From positions 2,480,001-2,544,000 of the forward strand of contig OZ244932.1 of the NCBI GenBank assembly GCA_965222205.1: a DNA stretch of 64,000 nucleotides, written 5' to 3'. Under the pieces are notes generated by a model. It was not told the DNA's origin. It saw only the letters and a program-made list of their open reading frames with translations, and ran no database searches. Made by a program: the position numbers and the translations under genes. Source of the DNA: RHLJ01 sp965222205. Lineage in GTDB: Bacteria; Bacteroidota; Rhodothermia; Balneolales; Balneolaceae. Below, one piece after another: positions 24,089 to 33,813 of the stretch; positions within the stretch are counted from its first letter, which is position 1, and every line of letters begins with the position of its first letter.

Positions 24089-25597
24089 ATGAGAATATAT
24101 ACCAAGTTATTTACTTCCCTTTGCCTGCTTGTTCTTTTGGGACTGAGTTCGGGGAATCTGAGGGCTCAAAACCTCGAAACTTTTGAAGAAAAAGTTACTG
24201 AGTTCACCCTCGACAACGGTTTACATTTTATTATTATTGAACGTCATGATGCCCCTGTAGTCAGCTTTTATACGCAGGTTAATGTAGGTGGAATTGATGA
24301 ACCGATCGGCAATACCGGAATTGCTCACATATTTGAGCACCTGGCTTTTAAAGGAGATCATTATGTAGGTACAACCGACTGGGATGCAGAGAAAAAAGTA
24401 ATCGCTCAAATGGATGAAGTGTATAAGGCGTGGTTGTATGAATCTTATGCGCCAAATCCTGATACCACATTTATGGCTGAGAAGTGGACTGAGTTCCAGG
24501 CTCTTCAGGAAGAAGCTAAAACCTATGTGGTTAACAACGAGTTTTCACAAATTATACAGCGTAACGGTGGCGTTGGAATGAACGCAAGTACTCGATGGGA
24601 CTTCACCGACTACTTTTACAGTCTTCCCTCCAATAAAGTAGAACTTTGGTTTAGCCTGGAAGCAGGACGTTTTATGCAACCTACCTATAGAGAGTTTTAT
24701 GTTGAGAAAGAGGTTGTACGTGAAGAGCGCAGAATGAGAACTGATTCGAACCCATTCGGAAGACTTGTAGAAGAGTTTTTGGCAACTGCTTATGCAGCTC
24801 ATCCTTATGGGCGGCCAATAGTTGGATGGAGCTCTGATATTACCGCATCAACAATAGAAGATGCGCACAATTTCTATGAAAAATATTACGTCCCATCAAA
24901 CATTACCTTTGGTATAGCCGGAGATGTTGATCCAAAGCAAATGAAGGAATTTGCTGAAGAATACTTCGGTGATATGAGAGGCAAAGGCAAAATCGCTCCT
25001 CCTGTAACTACCATTGAACCCGAGCAGCGTGGTGAACGAAGAGTGGTTATTGAAGGGAATTCCCAACCATTAATGATGTTAGGTTATCATACGGTTTCAG
25101 CAAATCATCCTGATTATGAGCCTTTAATTATACTGGGAAGAGTGTTGAGTACTGGCCGTACTTCTATCCTTTACAAAAAATTAGTGGAGGAATCTCAGCA
25201 AGCCCTTCAGATTCAAAACTTTGAAGGTATTCCCGGAACCCGTTATCCCGGCTTATTTCTTTCTTTGGTTATACCAAATACCGGAGCAGATTTAGATAGC
25301 CTGGAAATGGCAATTTATGAAGAGTTTGATGCTGTAAAAGAAGGTTCTGTTAAACAGGATCAATTAGACAGAGTGAAAACGAATTTGAGAGCTAATATCA
25401 TTCGCGGACTCGCCAATAATACCGGACTAGCTTCTTCTTTTGTACAAACCCACGTTGAACAAGGCAGCTGGAAGGATGTCTTTCACCAACTCAATCGCTA
25501 TGAGGCTGTTACACTTGAAGATTTGCAGCGAGTAGCCAGCAAATACCTAACCAAGAAAAACAGAACTGTTGGCCTTACCGTCAAAGTTGATTCCTAA
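24089..25597 (+). CDS. M16-family zinc peptidase (active subunit), exported
   Basis: 502 aa with a signal peptide ending near RAQN (about 27). The inverted zinc motif HIFEH is at 80-84 with the third ligand in EKEVVREERRMR. The family cleaves extended peptides in a clamshell of two homologous halves; here the second half is the C-terminal M16C domain and the inactive partner is the next gene. The ~75-residue insert after HIFEHLAFKG is typical of the Bacteroidetes-like forms. The next gene's start lies 26 nt past the stop. Confidence 0.92.
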   Translation: MRIYTKLFTSLCLLVLLGLSSGNLRAQNLETFEEKVTEFTLDNGLHFIIIERHDAPVVSFYTQVNVGGIDEPIGNTGIAHIFEHLAFKGDHYVGTTDWDAEKKVIAQMDEVYKAWLYESYAPNPDTTFMAEKWTEFQALQEEAKTYVVNNEFSQIIQRNGGVGMNASTRWDFTDYFYSLPSNKVELWFSLEAGRFMQPTYREFYVEKEVVREERRMRTDSNPFGRLVEEFLATAYAAHPYGRPIVGWSSDITASTIEDAHNFYEKYYVPSNITFGIAGDVDPKQMKEFAEEYFGDMRGKGKIAPPVTTIEPEQRGERRVVIEGNSQPLMMLGYHTVSANHPDYEPLIILGRVLSTGRTSILYKKLVEESQQALQIQNFEGIPGTRYPGLFLSLVIPNTGADLDSLEMAIYEEFDAVKEGSVKQDQLDRVKTNLRANIIRGLANNTGLASSFVQTHVEQGSWKDVFHQLNRYEAVTLEDLQRVASKYLTKKNRTVGLTVKVDS

Positions 25598-25622
25598 TCT
25601 CCCACATTTAAAGGTTACTACC

Positions 25623-27692
25623 ATGAAACGTACTGTATTATTTTTATTTATGATGTTGCTGTCGGTTTCTGTGATGGCGCAAAAAAAGTATGATGAAATC
25701 AAATACCCGGAACTCAATGAGTTTGAAAAAGCGAAGGTTGAAGAATTCACTCTCGATAACGGGATTACTTTTTATCTGGTAGAAGATAAAGAACTTCCAT
25801 TGATCAGAGTAAGTGTAACGGTGAGAACCGGTAGCTTGCTTGAGCCAGGCGATAAAACAGGGCTGGCAAGCCTGACCGGACAAGTAATGAGAGAAGGTGG
25901 ATCAGAGAATTACCCCGCCGATGATCTGAATTTATTACTTGAAGATAAAGCCGCTTTTATGAGCACGTTTATTGGGTTTGGATCAGGTGGAGCAAGTATG
26001 AACTTACTTAAGGAAGACTTTGATGAGCTCCTCCCGGTATTTGTTGATTTAATCCAAAACCCGGCTTTCCCCGAAGACAAAATTGATCTCGCAAAGACTC
26101 AGGCAAAATCAAATATCTCCCGCAGAAATGATGATCAGCAAGGCATCGCTGTTCGGGAATTTCGCAAGCTCATATATGGAGAGGATATCCCATACACTAC
26201 TCAGGCTGAGTACGCTACTATTGAGGCTATCACCAAAGAAGACATGATCGATTTTCACCAACAGGCATTTGTTGGAAATAATATGATGATTGGGGTGATT
26301 GGGGATTTTGATACCAGAGAAATGAAGCGGAAACTCGAAGAAGCATTTGGGAGTTTGAAAACCGGAAGTGAAACAACTCTTCTTTACCCTGATATCGGTT
26401 ATGATTTCCCATCTACGGTTAATCTGATAGATAAGCCGGATGTTAATCAAAGTTTTGTGTTTGCGGGTCATATCGGGGGCTTACGCGAAAACCCTGACTA
26501 TGCCGCGCTACAACTTATGAATGAGGTTTTAAGTGGGGGTGGAATCGGTACCGGGCGCTTATTTCAAACGGTAAGATCTGATCTTGGTTTAGCCTATTCT
26601 GTATTTGGGGAGTATTCCAGTAATATTAACTATCCGGGATTCTTTTATGTGGGAGTAATGACTCAAAGCTCTACCACAGCCGAAGCTATTGACGCGATGC
26701 TGGCTGAACTAAAAAAACTTCAAAATGAATCCGTCCCTTCTGAAGAATTAAATGAAGCTAAAGATCGGTTTTTGAATTCGCTTGTATTCAGATATGATAG
26801 TAAAAATGATATCCTGAACGAAAGAATCAGTAATGAGTATAATGGGCTTCCGCAGGACTACTTTGATCAATATGTAGAGCAGCTCAAGCAGGTTACTTCT
26901 GCTGATATTAAGCGTGTAGCTAATGAATATATGAAACCTGATCAGGTTCAAATTCTGGTTGTTGGAAATGCAGAAGAAATCGGGGATCAGCTCAATAAAT
27001 ACGGAACTGTCAATGATATAGATATCTCTATCCCCTTACCTCCTTCTGATGAGAAAGAAATCTCAGGAGATGCTGCCCAGGGTAAAGCACTTCTAAAAAA
27101 GATGGCACTGGCAATAAATCCTGAAGACCAAAAAGTGGAAAGTATGGTAGTAAAATCAATCGTGACTCAAGTTACTCCTATGGGTAATATGGAGATCAAA
27201 AACTCCGCCACTTTTAACTATAGCGAAATAAGTATGGTAGCTGACCTTGAAACTCCTCAGGGAAACGTAACCATGGAAGTTAAAAATGGTTCCGGGGTGA
27301 TGAAAATGATGGGGCAAGAACAACCTTTACCACCACCAATGGCCAATGCAATGCTTGATGATATTAAATATAGCTATCTGAATATCGCTTCTGATTACGA
27401 AGAATTAAATGCTGAATACCTTGGAACGGAAGAAGTAAATGGCATCGAGTACGCAGCATTAAAAATTGTTGGTGAAACTCCCGTCACTTTCTTAGTTAAT
27501 CCTGAAACCGGACTTCCTCTTTTATCACGGAAATCTCAACTCAACCCTCAAACAGGTTCTTATGTTACTTCGGTGATTAGTTACTCCGATTGGAGAAATG
27601 TTGGTGGTGTGATGTATGCTTTTTCAACCGAAACAGTTAACGATGGCGAAAAAGCTTCTGCCACTATATTTGAGGAAGTATCCATTAACTAA
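25623..27692 (+). CDS. M16-family peptidase-like protein without zinc site, with C-terminal beta domain
   Basis: 689 aa from ATG 25623 (MKRTVLFLFMMLLSVSVMAQ, signal peptide). Residues 40-470 align with the M16 fold, but the place of HxxEH reads TGLASLTGQVMREGG, so all zinc ligands are gone. It keeps the R/Y substrate part GRLFQTVRSDLGLAYSVFGEY. Residues ~490-689 form a separate mainly-beta domain, rich in strands ending with VTSVISYSDWRNVGGVMYAF, resembling LolA-like lipoprotein-carrier domains; that match is only by pattern. Likely partner of the upstream peptidase. A strong terminator follows. Confidence 0.88.
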   Translation: MKRTVLFLFMMLLSVSVMAQKKYDEIKYPELNEFEKAKVEEFTLDNGITFYLVEDKELPLIRVSVTVRTGSLLEPGDKTGLASLTGQVMREGGSENYPADDLNLLLEDKAAFMSTFIGFGSGGASMNLLKEDFDELLPVFVDLIQNPAFPEDKIDLAKTQAKSNISRRNDDQQGIAVREFRKLIYGEDIPYTTQAEYATIEAITKEDMIDFHQQAFVGNNMMIGVIGDFDTREMKRKLEEAFGSLKTGSETTLLYPDIGYDFPSTVNLIDKPDVNQSFVFAGHIGGLRENPDYAALQLMNEVLSGGGIGTGRLFQTVRSDLGLAYSVFGEYSSNINYPGFFYVGVMTQSSTTAEAIDAMLAELKKLQNESVPSEELNEAKDRFLNSLVFRYDSKNDILNERISNEYNGLPQDYFDQYVEQLKQVTSADIKRVANEYMKPDQVQILVVGNAEEIGDQLNKYGTVNDIDISIPLPPSDEKEISGDAAQGKALLKKMALAINPEDQKVESMVVKSIVTQVTPMGNMEIKNSATFNYSEISMVADLETPQGNVTMEVKNGSGVMKMMGQEQPLPPPMANAMLDDIKYSYLNIASDYEELNAEYLGTEEVNGIEYAALKIVGETPVTFLVNPETGLPLLSRKSQLNPQTGSYVTSVISYSDWRNVGGVMYAFSTETVNDGEKASATIFEEVSIN

Positions 27693-27712
27693 ATAACGAC
27701 CTGCTTATTTTT

Positions 27713-27745
27713 AAACCCGGTATAATTCATTTACCGGGTTTTTTT
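27713..27745 (+). terminator. Rho-independent terminator of the M16 operon
   Basis: Perfect 10-bp stem AAACCCGGTA / TACCGGGTTT (27713-27722 and 27732-27741), 9-nt loop, and a T-tract to 27745, 21 nt after the stop codon. Confidence 0.92.
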
Positions 27746-27801
27746 ATACCTCCAAATTGAGGAAATTGTTTTGTAAATGAAATCAAAAAAGATAGCAGAA
27801 C

Positions 27802-28335
27802 ATGAAAAACTGGGATAATGAATACCCTAAGAGCACTGAGTTTGCACACTTCTATTCTACTTATGTAGGGCTGGTAGAGAAAGGGAATATTATAACCACA
27901 CTAAATAACCTGATGCATGAAGTGTACACTCTCATGAATTCTGTATCCGGTGATAAAGCATATTTCAGATACGCTCCGGGTAAATGGACACTTAAAGAAG
28001 TGCTGGGGCACATGATCGAAACCGAACGAGTATTCTCCTACCGGGCTTTTAGTATAAGTCGGGGAGATAAACAATCATTGCCGGGTATGGATCAAGATGA
28101 ATACATGGAAGGCAATAACTATAACGACCGAACTTTGGCCAATCTTTCCAATGAATATCTTGCTGTTCGGGTATCTACCATCCATTTGCTTAGCAGCATG
28201 ACTAAAGAAATGATTGCTCAACAAGGAAATGCGAGTGGGACCGATGTAACTGTTCGGGCACTGGCCTTTATTATAGCCGGACATGACATTCATCACATGA
28301 ATATCATTAAAAGAAAATATCTGGCTGAAGATTAA
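27802..28335 (+). CDS. DinB-family protein
   Basis: 177 aa four-helix DinB/YfiT-like protein, a group of metal-dependent enzymes (often thiol transferases) and stress-induced proteins. Ligand-like histidines are in VLGHMIETERVFSYR and at the C-terminal AGHDIHHMNIIKRKYL. APGKWTLKEVLGHM is the usual family start of helix 2. Tail-to-tail with the glycosyltransferase gene, with no gap. Exact substrate unknown. Confidence 0.87.
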   Translation: MKNWDNEYPKSTEFAHFYSTYVGLVEKGNIITTLNNLMHEVYTLMNSVSGDKAYFRYAPGKWTLKEVLGHMIETERVFSYRAFSISRGDKQSLPGMDQDEYMEGNNYNDRTLANLSNEYLAVRVSTIHLLSSMTKEMIAQQGNASGTDVTVRALAFIIAGHDIHHMNIIKRKYLAED

Positions 28336-29340
28336 TCAGGCAGGTTGTTTCTCAACCATTCCGGCTGATAGTATTTTTTTTACCAGTTCATCATCATCTG
28401 AAACCTCGGGCAATTTCACAGCATTAGCTTCTTTCAACCAGTGTTCAGTTTTTTTCTTGAAGGTTCCATCAAGATTATAGATCACGTGTCCGCCAAGTTC
28501 TTCAATAGCAGCAGCATTGCTTAGCTGTTCATATTGATTTTTGATAGGAAGTGTTAGCAGTTTCTTTCCCAGAAACATTGATTCGGAAGTAGTCTCAAAT
28601 CCAGTTGAAGAAACGACTCCCAGACAACTTTCGAAACTTTTTAAAAAAGACTCTTTTCCAATCGGTTTTACCTTCACATTTCCTTTTTGATACGCCTTCT
28701 CGCAAGTTGGAGAAAATACGTGCCACTCAATTTGGCGGATATTATTAAATACAGAACACAAACTCTCATGATCAAATGCAGGCAGATATACGGTAATATG
28801 ATCTCCGGAAACGGGATTTAATTCTTTTATCTGTTTTCGGATGATCGGTGGCTCGATAAAATCATCATACCTCAGATAATGTGAACCTACAGCTATACTA
28901 AATGGTGCAAAATGCTTCATCACGCCTTCAGCAACAAATGACTTCTTTACCGGTCTTGGAACTTTAGTCGACATAAATGATGCCTGATGACTAATGCCAA
29001 CACATGGAACGCCGGCATTCTGAGCAGCCCATGCTGTAATCGGTTCAAAATCATTTACTACAAAATCATATTCTTGTACAGGTGCTGTATGCACATCTTT
29101 AATAAGTTTAACAGGATTCAGATTCAACGCAGTATTGAGGAAATCCACGCTGCCTTTTTTATCGTAAGTAAGGCTTATTCCCCGGGCTTTGTATGCAATC
29201 TCACCGTCTAAATCCATGTGGAAATTATAACCACTGATGAGAACATCCACTTCAGCATATTCCCGAAGCTTAGGCAATACTACCTTCGCTCTGCTTATAT
29301 GGCCATGACCGGTTCCCTGTACACCGTAAAGAATTTTCAT
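28336..29340 (-). CDS. glycosyltransferase, MJ1255/VC2487 family (GT-B)
   Basis: 334 aa. The N-terminal loop YGVQGTGHGHISRAKVV is a MurG-like glycine motif, and SSTGFETTSESMFLGKKLLTLPIKNQYEQLSNA near the C-terminus matches the nucleotide-sugar site of the family. Probably cytoplasmic or membrane-peripheral, acting on a lipid or cell-surface acceptor. It overlaps the LpxH-like phosphoesterase gene by 4 nt, which supports a lipid-linked role. Donor and acceptor unknown. Confidence 0.82.
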   Translation of the reverse strand: MKILYGVQGTGHGHISRAKVVLPKLREYAEVDVLISGYNFHMDLDGEIAYKARGISLTYDKKGSVDFLNTALNLNPVKLIKDVHTAPVQEYDFVVNDFEPITAWAAQNAGVPCVGISHQASFMSTKVPRPVKKSFVAEGVMKHFAPFSIAVGSHYLRYDDFIEPPIIRKQIKELNPVSGDHITVYLPAFDHESLCSVFNNIRQIEWHVFSPTCEKAYQKGNVKVKPIGKESFLKSFESCLGVVSSTGFETTSESMFLGKKLLTLPIKNQYEQLSNAAAIEELGGHVIYNLDGTFKKKTEHWLKEANAVKLPEVSDDDELVKKILSAGMVEKQPA

Positions 29341-30152
29341 CCGATCATTACTTTGGAGTTAATAGTATGGCGTTGCACCATAGGAGTTACTTTGGGGCTT
29401 TCTTTCAATACGGCATCCTCTTCGTATCTATATAAGCTCCATTCCTCACCATCGTACTCGAGACATGTAAGATTCTCAACCCAATCACCTGAATTTAAAT
29501 AGATCACCGATCCGTACTTATTTTCATAGCCTCTTATTTTCGGTTGGTGTATATGCCCGCAAACTACATAATCGTAACCTTCATCTATGGCGAGCTCCAT
29601 AGCAGTCACTTCAAAATCGTCAATGAAATTGACCGCTGTTTTTACGCTATCTTTTATTTTCTTAGAAAGAGAAAATTTTCCATAGCCTAACCTCATTGAA
29701 ATCTTATTTACCCATCGGTTGAGAAGAATCAACAGTTCATAACCCTTCCCTCCAAGCTTAGCCAGCCACTTGGAATACTTCATAGTGACATCAAAAATAT
29801 CTCCATGAAAAAACCACACTTTTTCACCGTTCATCTCTAAAACCAGCTTATCCCGAATAAATAAAGGACCTAACTGCAGACTCGAAACTTTCCTGAGCGT
29901 TTCGTCGTGATTTCCTGTGAGATAGTAGATATCTACTCCATTAGTCATCATCGTAATGAGTGTTCTAATTACATGCATGTGGGCATCCGGCCAGTAATAC
30001 TTCTTGAATTGCCACATGTCGATGAAATCGCCATTTAGTATAATTCGCTTAGGATCAATCGAGTTGAGATATTGTACTAATTCTACCGCATGGCAGCCTA
30101 CAGTCCCCAGATGGACATCTGAGATTACTACCGTATCTAAGGTTCTTTTCAT
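29337..30152 (-). CDS. UDP-2,3-diacylglucosamine diphosphatase-like metallophosphoesterase
   Basis: 271 aa with the full calcineurin-like set: VVISDVHLG (D, H), LNGDFIDMW (D), YLTGNHDE (N, H), WFFHGDIFD (H) and VVCGHIHQPKIRG (H, H). The YYWPDAHMHVIRTL segment fits LpxH-related enzymes (COG2908) that hydrolyse UDP-diacylglucosamine in lipid A synthesis. True LpxH or a paralogue cannot be decided here. First of a two-gene operon with the glycosyltransferase. Confidence 0.87.
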   Translation of the reverse strand: MKRTLDTVVISDVHLGTVGCHAVELVQYLNSIDPKRIILNGDFIDMWQFKKYYWPDAHMHVIRTLITMMTNGVDIYYLTGNHDETLRKVSSLQLGPLFIRDKLVLEMNGEKVWFFHGDIFDVTMKYSKWLAKLGGKGYELLILLNRWVNKISMRLGYGKFSLSKKIKDSVKTAVNFIDDFEVTAMELAIDEGYDYVVCGHIHQPKIRGYENKYGSVIYLNSGDWVENLTCLEYDGEEWSLYRYEEDAVLKESPKVTPMVQRHTINSKVMIG

Positions 30153-30331
30153 AGCCCGGAATAGATGATTTACTTAACAAGATCAGGTTTATATGTTATC
30201 ATAGATTAGCTTCATTATTACGCTTTGGTAATCGAACTATTACCGAATTATAACCTCTGGAACTCTTTCACCCTTTTGTTTTAGAAATTTTGAGCTACAT
30301 TAAAGAATTCGTTTTCACCAAAAGAAAAGCT

Positions 30332-30784
30332 ATGTCTGATTCTGAAGAACAAAAAATCGTTCATATACACCTGCCTAAAGAAGAGCCCTTTAAAACTACC
30401 CTAACCGCCGGTAAGCACGAACTGATTGCGGACGAACCCATTCATGTTGAAGGTGGGCAAAATCTGGGACCAGATCCGTATGATTTACTTCTTATGGCAC
30501 TTGGTTCGTGTACCGTGATGACTGTAAAAATGTATGCTCAACGAAAAGGATGGGAAGTTGGAGAAATGTATATGGAGCTTAAACATAATAAGAGCCATGT
30601 GGAGGATTGCAAGACCTGCGACAAACCCTGTTCTAAAATCGACTTCATTGAAAAAGAGCTCATAATTGAAGGTGACATAACGGATGAACAAAAAGAAAAA
30701 CTCCTCGAAATATCAAAAAAATGTCCGGTACACCGAAGCTTATTAACCGAAGTGAGAATAGAAAGTACAATCAGTATTCAATAA
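30332..30784 (+). CDS. OsmC-family protein
   Basis: 150 aa from ATG 30332 (MSDSEEQKIV); the frame extends to a TTG at 30290 but the ATG has an AAAGAAAA leader. OsmC/Ohr fold with the two cysteines of the family at LMALGSCTVMTVKMYAQRKGW and ISKKCPVHRSLL. Between them an insert VEDCKTCDKPCSK carries three more cysteines, as in the YhfA-like subgroup. Likely thiol peroxidase-like or redox role. The small lipoprotein gene follows 43 nt later. Confidence 0.9.
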   Translation: MSDSEEQKIVHIHLPKEEPFKTTLTAGKHELIADEPIHVEGGQNLGPDPYDLLLMALGSCTVMTVKMYAQRKGWEVGEMYMELKHNKSHVEDCKTCDKPCSKIDFIEKELIIEGDITDEQKEKLLEISKKCPVHRSLLTEVRIESTISIQ

Positions 30785-30827
30785 TTTACCTCCTCTCTCG
30801 TTTTGAGCGCGAACCAACTAACGAAAT

Positions 30828-31163
30828 ATGCTTTACAGAACTCTGTTACTTTTTAGTGTCTTATTTCTGGGATGTAATGACCTTTTCCAAAACGAACAAC
30901 CGGATCGGGTTTGGATGTTTGTAGCCTCTGCAGAACAACAGTGTATTACCCCCAATTATTCATCGCTAGAAGAGGCTGTAAACCAGTTGGAAAACAATAG
31001 TATTTCTGTACTGAGTTCAAGAGAAATAAATTTTGTGGTTTGCGAAGCCTGCACATGCCCAACCGGAATTCAATACAATGCTCTTATTAATGCAGAAGAT
31101 CAGGGAAAAGCCATCGAGCTTGGCTGGAAGCGGGTAGATGAAGGAAATGACATCCCGGAATAA
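30828..31163 (+). CDS. small putative lipoprotein with CxxCxC motif
   Basis: 111 aa. Signal sequence MLYRTLLLFSVLFLGCN with a good lipobox (LFLGC, Cys16). Mature part ~95 aa with QQCITPNYSSLEEAVNQL and CEACTCPTGIQYNALI. The four non-lipid cysteines could bind metal or form disulfides. It looks like the short Bacteroidetes-type proteins carrying a CxxCxCP motif, of unknown role. Probably co-transcribed with the OsmC gene. Confidence 0.7.
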   Translation: MLYRTLLLFSVLFLGCNDLFQNEQPDRVWMFVASAEQQCITPNYSSLEEAVNQLENNSISVLSSREINFVVCEACTCPTGIQYNALINAEDQGKAIELGWKRVDEGNDIPE

Positions 31164-31230
31164 TTATTTCTGTTTTAACTAACTACTCCTCACAATTCCC
31201 TCCACCATTTTCTATATTCTTTCAAATTAA

Positions 31231-32592
31231 ATGGTGATCATGACGAAAGAAAAAATTACACAACTCATTCAGGAGCTTGGAGTTAAGAACGTAAAGTTTG
31301 GGGTTACCGATATTGATGGTGTGCTGCGAGGAAAAATTATCAGCATTGAAAAGTTTTTGAAGTCGCTGAATGACGGAATTAGTTTTTGCAATGTGATATT
31401 CGGCTGGGATATGAACGATGCCTGCTACGACAACTCCCGGATTAGTGGCTGGCATACCGGATACCCGGATTCTTTCGCTACCATTGACCCTCACACCTAT
31501 CGTAAGATTCCATGGGAGAATGATAAACCTTTTTTCCTGGGTGATTTTTCCGGCTCTGATGAGCTGAAGGAGGTTTGCCCCAGATCACTCCTTAAAAAGG
31601 TGCGGGATGAGGCTATTAAAATGGAATTCATCCCTAAGTTTTCAGCTGAGTTTGAGTGGTTCAATTTTGATGAAACCATGCATTCACTCAAAGAAAAAGA
31701 CTATACCCACCCAACTCCATTAACTCCGGGGATGTTTGGGTATTCGGTACTTCGGGCTTCTCAGAACAGTGAATACATCAATGATTTGTTTGACCTTTTG
31801 GGTGGGTTTGGGATTCCTCTCGAAGGTTTTCATACCGAAACCGGAGATGGTGTATATGAAGCTGCCATCACTTATGATGAGATTCTGGAGTCAGCCGATC
31901 GGGCAGCGCTTTTTAAAACCGCTGTGAAAGAAATTGCTTCTCAATATGATTTAATGGCCAGTTTTATGGCGAAGTGGACCCCGGATTTACCGGGATGCAG
32001 CGCCCATATTCACCAAAGTTTATGGGATAAAAACGGGACTAACCTCTTTTTTGATAAATCCGATACTCGGCATATCAGCAAATTAATGGAGCACTACATT
32101 GCTGGTCAATTGCACTGCCTCCCTCATATTTTACCTATGTATGCCCCAACGGTAAATAGCTACAACCGTTATGTGGAGGGTTCCTGGGCTGCTACTTCTG
32201 TAAGTTGGGGGATTGAGAACAGAACAACTGCACTCCGCATTATAAATCACGGAGAAAGCTCGATAAGAGTCGAGAACCGGCTTCCCGGAGCTGATGCGAA
32301 TCCTTATTTAAGTATGGCAGCAAGTCTGGCTTCAGGGTTGTATGGTATTAAGCATAAACTATCGTTAGATATTCCTCCTACCAAAGGGAATGAATATGAA
32401 AACAAAAATTCTCAACCCATTCCGGGAAACCTGCACAAAGCAACTGAGGCTATGAAGAATTCGGATGTTGCAATAGAATTATTTGGTAAGGGTTTTACAG
32501 ATCACTTTATAAAAACACGGGAATGGGAGTGGCGACAATATAAACCGGAGCAAAAGAACTGGGAATTAAAACGCTACTTTGAAATTATCTAA
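31231..32592 (+). CDS. glutamine synthetase-family ligase (gamma-glutamyl-amine type)
   Basis: 453 aa. Beta-grasp N-terminus (VKFGVTDIDGVLRGK) and a GS catalytic domain: PKFSAEFEWFNFD (metal Glu), CSAHIHQSLWDKNGTN (ATP/metal His), NSYNRYVEGSWAATSVSWGIENRTTALRI (Arg-rich substrate loop) and RVENRLPGADANPYLSMAA. The SWGIENR segment and absence of a KPD adenylylation tyrosine motif place it among PuuA/GlnA3-like enzymes that glutamylate amines rather than housekeeping GlnA. ATG at 31231 or 31240. Heads a run with a kinase-fold and a HAD gene. Confidence 0.86.
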   Translation: MVIMTKEKITQLIQELGVKNVKFGVTDIDGVLRGKIISIEKFLKSLNDGISFCNVIFGWDMNDACYDNSRISGWHTGYPDSFATIDPHTYRKIPWENDKPFFLGDFSGSDELKEVCPRSLLKKVRDEAIKMEFIPKFSAEFEWFNFDETMHSLKEKDYTHPTPLTPGMFGYSVLRASQNSEYINDLFDLLGGFGIPLEGFHTETGDGVYEAAITYDEILESADRAALFKTAVKEIASQYDLMASFMAKWTPDLPGCSAHIHQSLWDKNGTNLFFDKSDTRHISKLMEHYIAGQLHCLPHILPMYAPTVNSYNRYVEGSWAATSVSWGIENRTTALRIINHGESSIRVENRLPGADANPYLSMAASLASGLYGIKHKLSLDIPPTKGNEYENKNSQPIPGNLHKATEAMKNSDVAIELFGKGFTDHFIKTREWEWRQYKPEQKNWELKRYFEII

Positions 32593-32767
32593 CTAAACGG
32601 TCCTAGCGAGGAGTCATTGAGTTATTTTACTATTCCGGATAAGTTCAGCGAAGCAATCTCTTCAAAAAGAGAGCAAACTTTTAACCTGAGATTGCTTCAG
32701 TATTTGCTTATCCAAACTCCACCGAATTTGCAGAATACTTTGCATGAACTCTCTTAATTAAGGAAAT
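32593..32767. repeat. inverted repeat of the gaagcaatctc family
   Basis: Arms GAAGCAATCTC (32650-32660) and GAGATTGCTTC (32698-32708), perfect over 11 bp with a 37-nt loop. It is the same family as 5100-5140. It separates the ligase gene from the kinase-fold gene, and no T-tract follows, so read-through is possible. Confidence 0.7.
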
Positions 32768-33811
32768 ATGTCCTTTATAGACTTTAATCACATTGTACAT
32801 GAAGCATGGATGGCGTATGACAGCTCCCGTGAAATTGTTCGCATTGAAGATATCAGCGCGAAGGTTTCCACAAACCACGTATATCGGATCACGCTAAAAG
32901 ATCACAATTTTATAGTAGCCAAGCTCTCCTATTTTGGCAAGTTTGAACACTTTGTGGAAGATCATACCATCATAAATGCGCTTTCAAATAACCTACCGTC
33001 ACCTTTTGAGAACTTTCTGGCTCGCTCTTTGATGAAAGGAAATGAACTGTTCGTACACCGTTATCAAAGTGAGGCGATCGATGCCTGGGTGGTGTTTTAT
33101 CGTCCTATTAAAATCAAAAACAAGCTCCCAAGACGACTTAACGAACACCAGATTAAGCAGATAGGGCGCGAAGCAGCAAAATTTCATAAAGCATGCCACA
33201 CTGTACGGGGTACCCTTCCCCCTTCCGCAAAAAGTATGATGGTAGATATTGAAGGACTACTGAAGGATTTAAATACCGAAGAAGGAGAATTCCATTTCCA
33301 TCAATACAGTGAGTTGATTCGAACACAGTGCGAACTTTTCAAAGAAAACTATAAAAAACTGGATGCAGATTCATTCGATATTATCCCTGTATTTGTAGAC
33401 TGGAACATTGGTAATTTTTCTGTAGCCGATAATTTCCGGTTTTTTTCAAGATGGGATTACGACTGGTTCCGGATGAGTTCCCGCATGATGGATTTCTATT
33501 TCTTCAGCCGTGTTGTTTCTGATGTGGGTGATAGAACCATTTTTACTTACAACATCGATATTTTGATGGAGGAACGGTTTATTCTCTTTTTGAAAAGCTA
33601 CCATGACGTATTTCCACTTACCGAGAGTGAGATTCTGCTTCTTAGAGAAACCTACCGGTTCTTCCTGCTCACTTATGTAGTAAAATATGGACGCTATTTT
33701 TTCCACGAAGTATTTGCTACTAAACTCCAGAAAGAAACCTTTGATATTCATCTTCCATCTATAGAAAACAAATTTAATCCAGAACCATTGCTAAAAGCCC
33801 TCAATCTTTAA
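32768..33811 (+). CDS. APH-fold phosphotransferase (aminoglycoside/choline kinase-like)
   Basis: 347 aa. N-lobe VYRITLKDHNFIVAKLSYFG carries the ATP lysine. Catalytic loop VFVDWNIGNFSV has Asp and Asn in the Brenner D-x4-N pattern (His replaced by Val). The metal Asp is in RWDYDWFRMSSRMMDFYF. Such kinases phosphorylate small alcohols or amino sugars. Two nt separate it from the HAD gene, so the pair is an operon. Not a resistance gene by context. Confidence 0.77.
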   Translation: MSFIDFNHIVHEAWMAYDSSREIVRIEDISAKVSTNHVYRITLKDHNFIVAKLSYFGKFEHFVEDHTIINALSNNLPSPFENFLARSLMKGNELFVHRYQSEAIDAWVVFYRPIKIKNKLPRRLNEHQIKQIGREAAKFHKACHTVRGTLPPSAKSMMVDIEGLLKDLNTEEGEFHFHQYSELIRTQCELFKENYKKLDADSFDIIPVFVDWNIGNFSVADNFRFFSRWDYDWFRMSSRMMDFYFFSRVVSDVGDRTIFTYNIDILMEERFILFLKSYHDVFPLTESEILLLRETYRFFLLTYVVKYGRYFFHEVFATKLQKETFDIHLPSIENKFNPEPLLKALNL

Positions 33812-33813
33812 TT

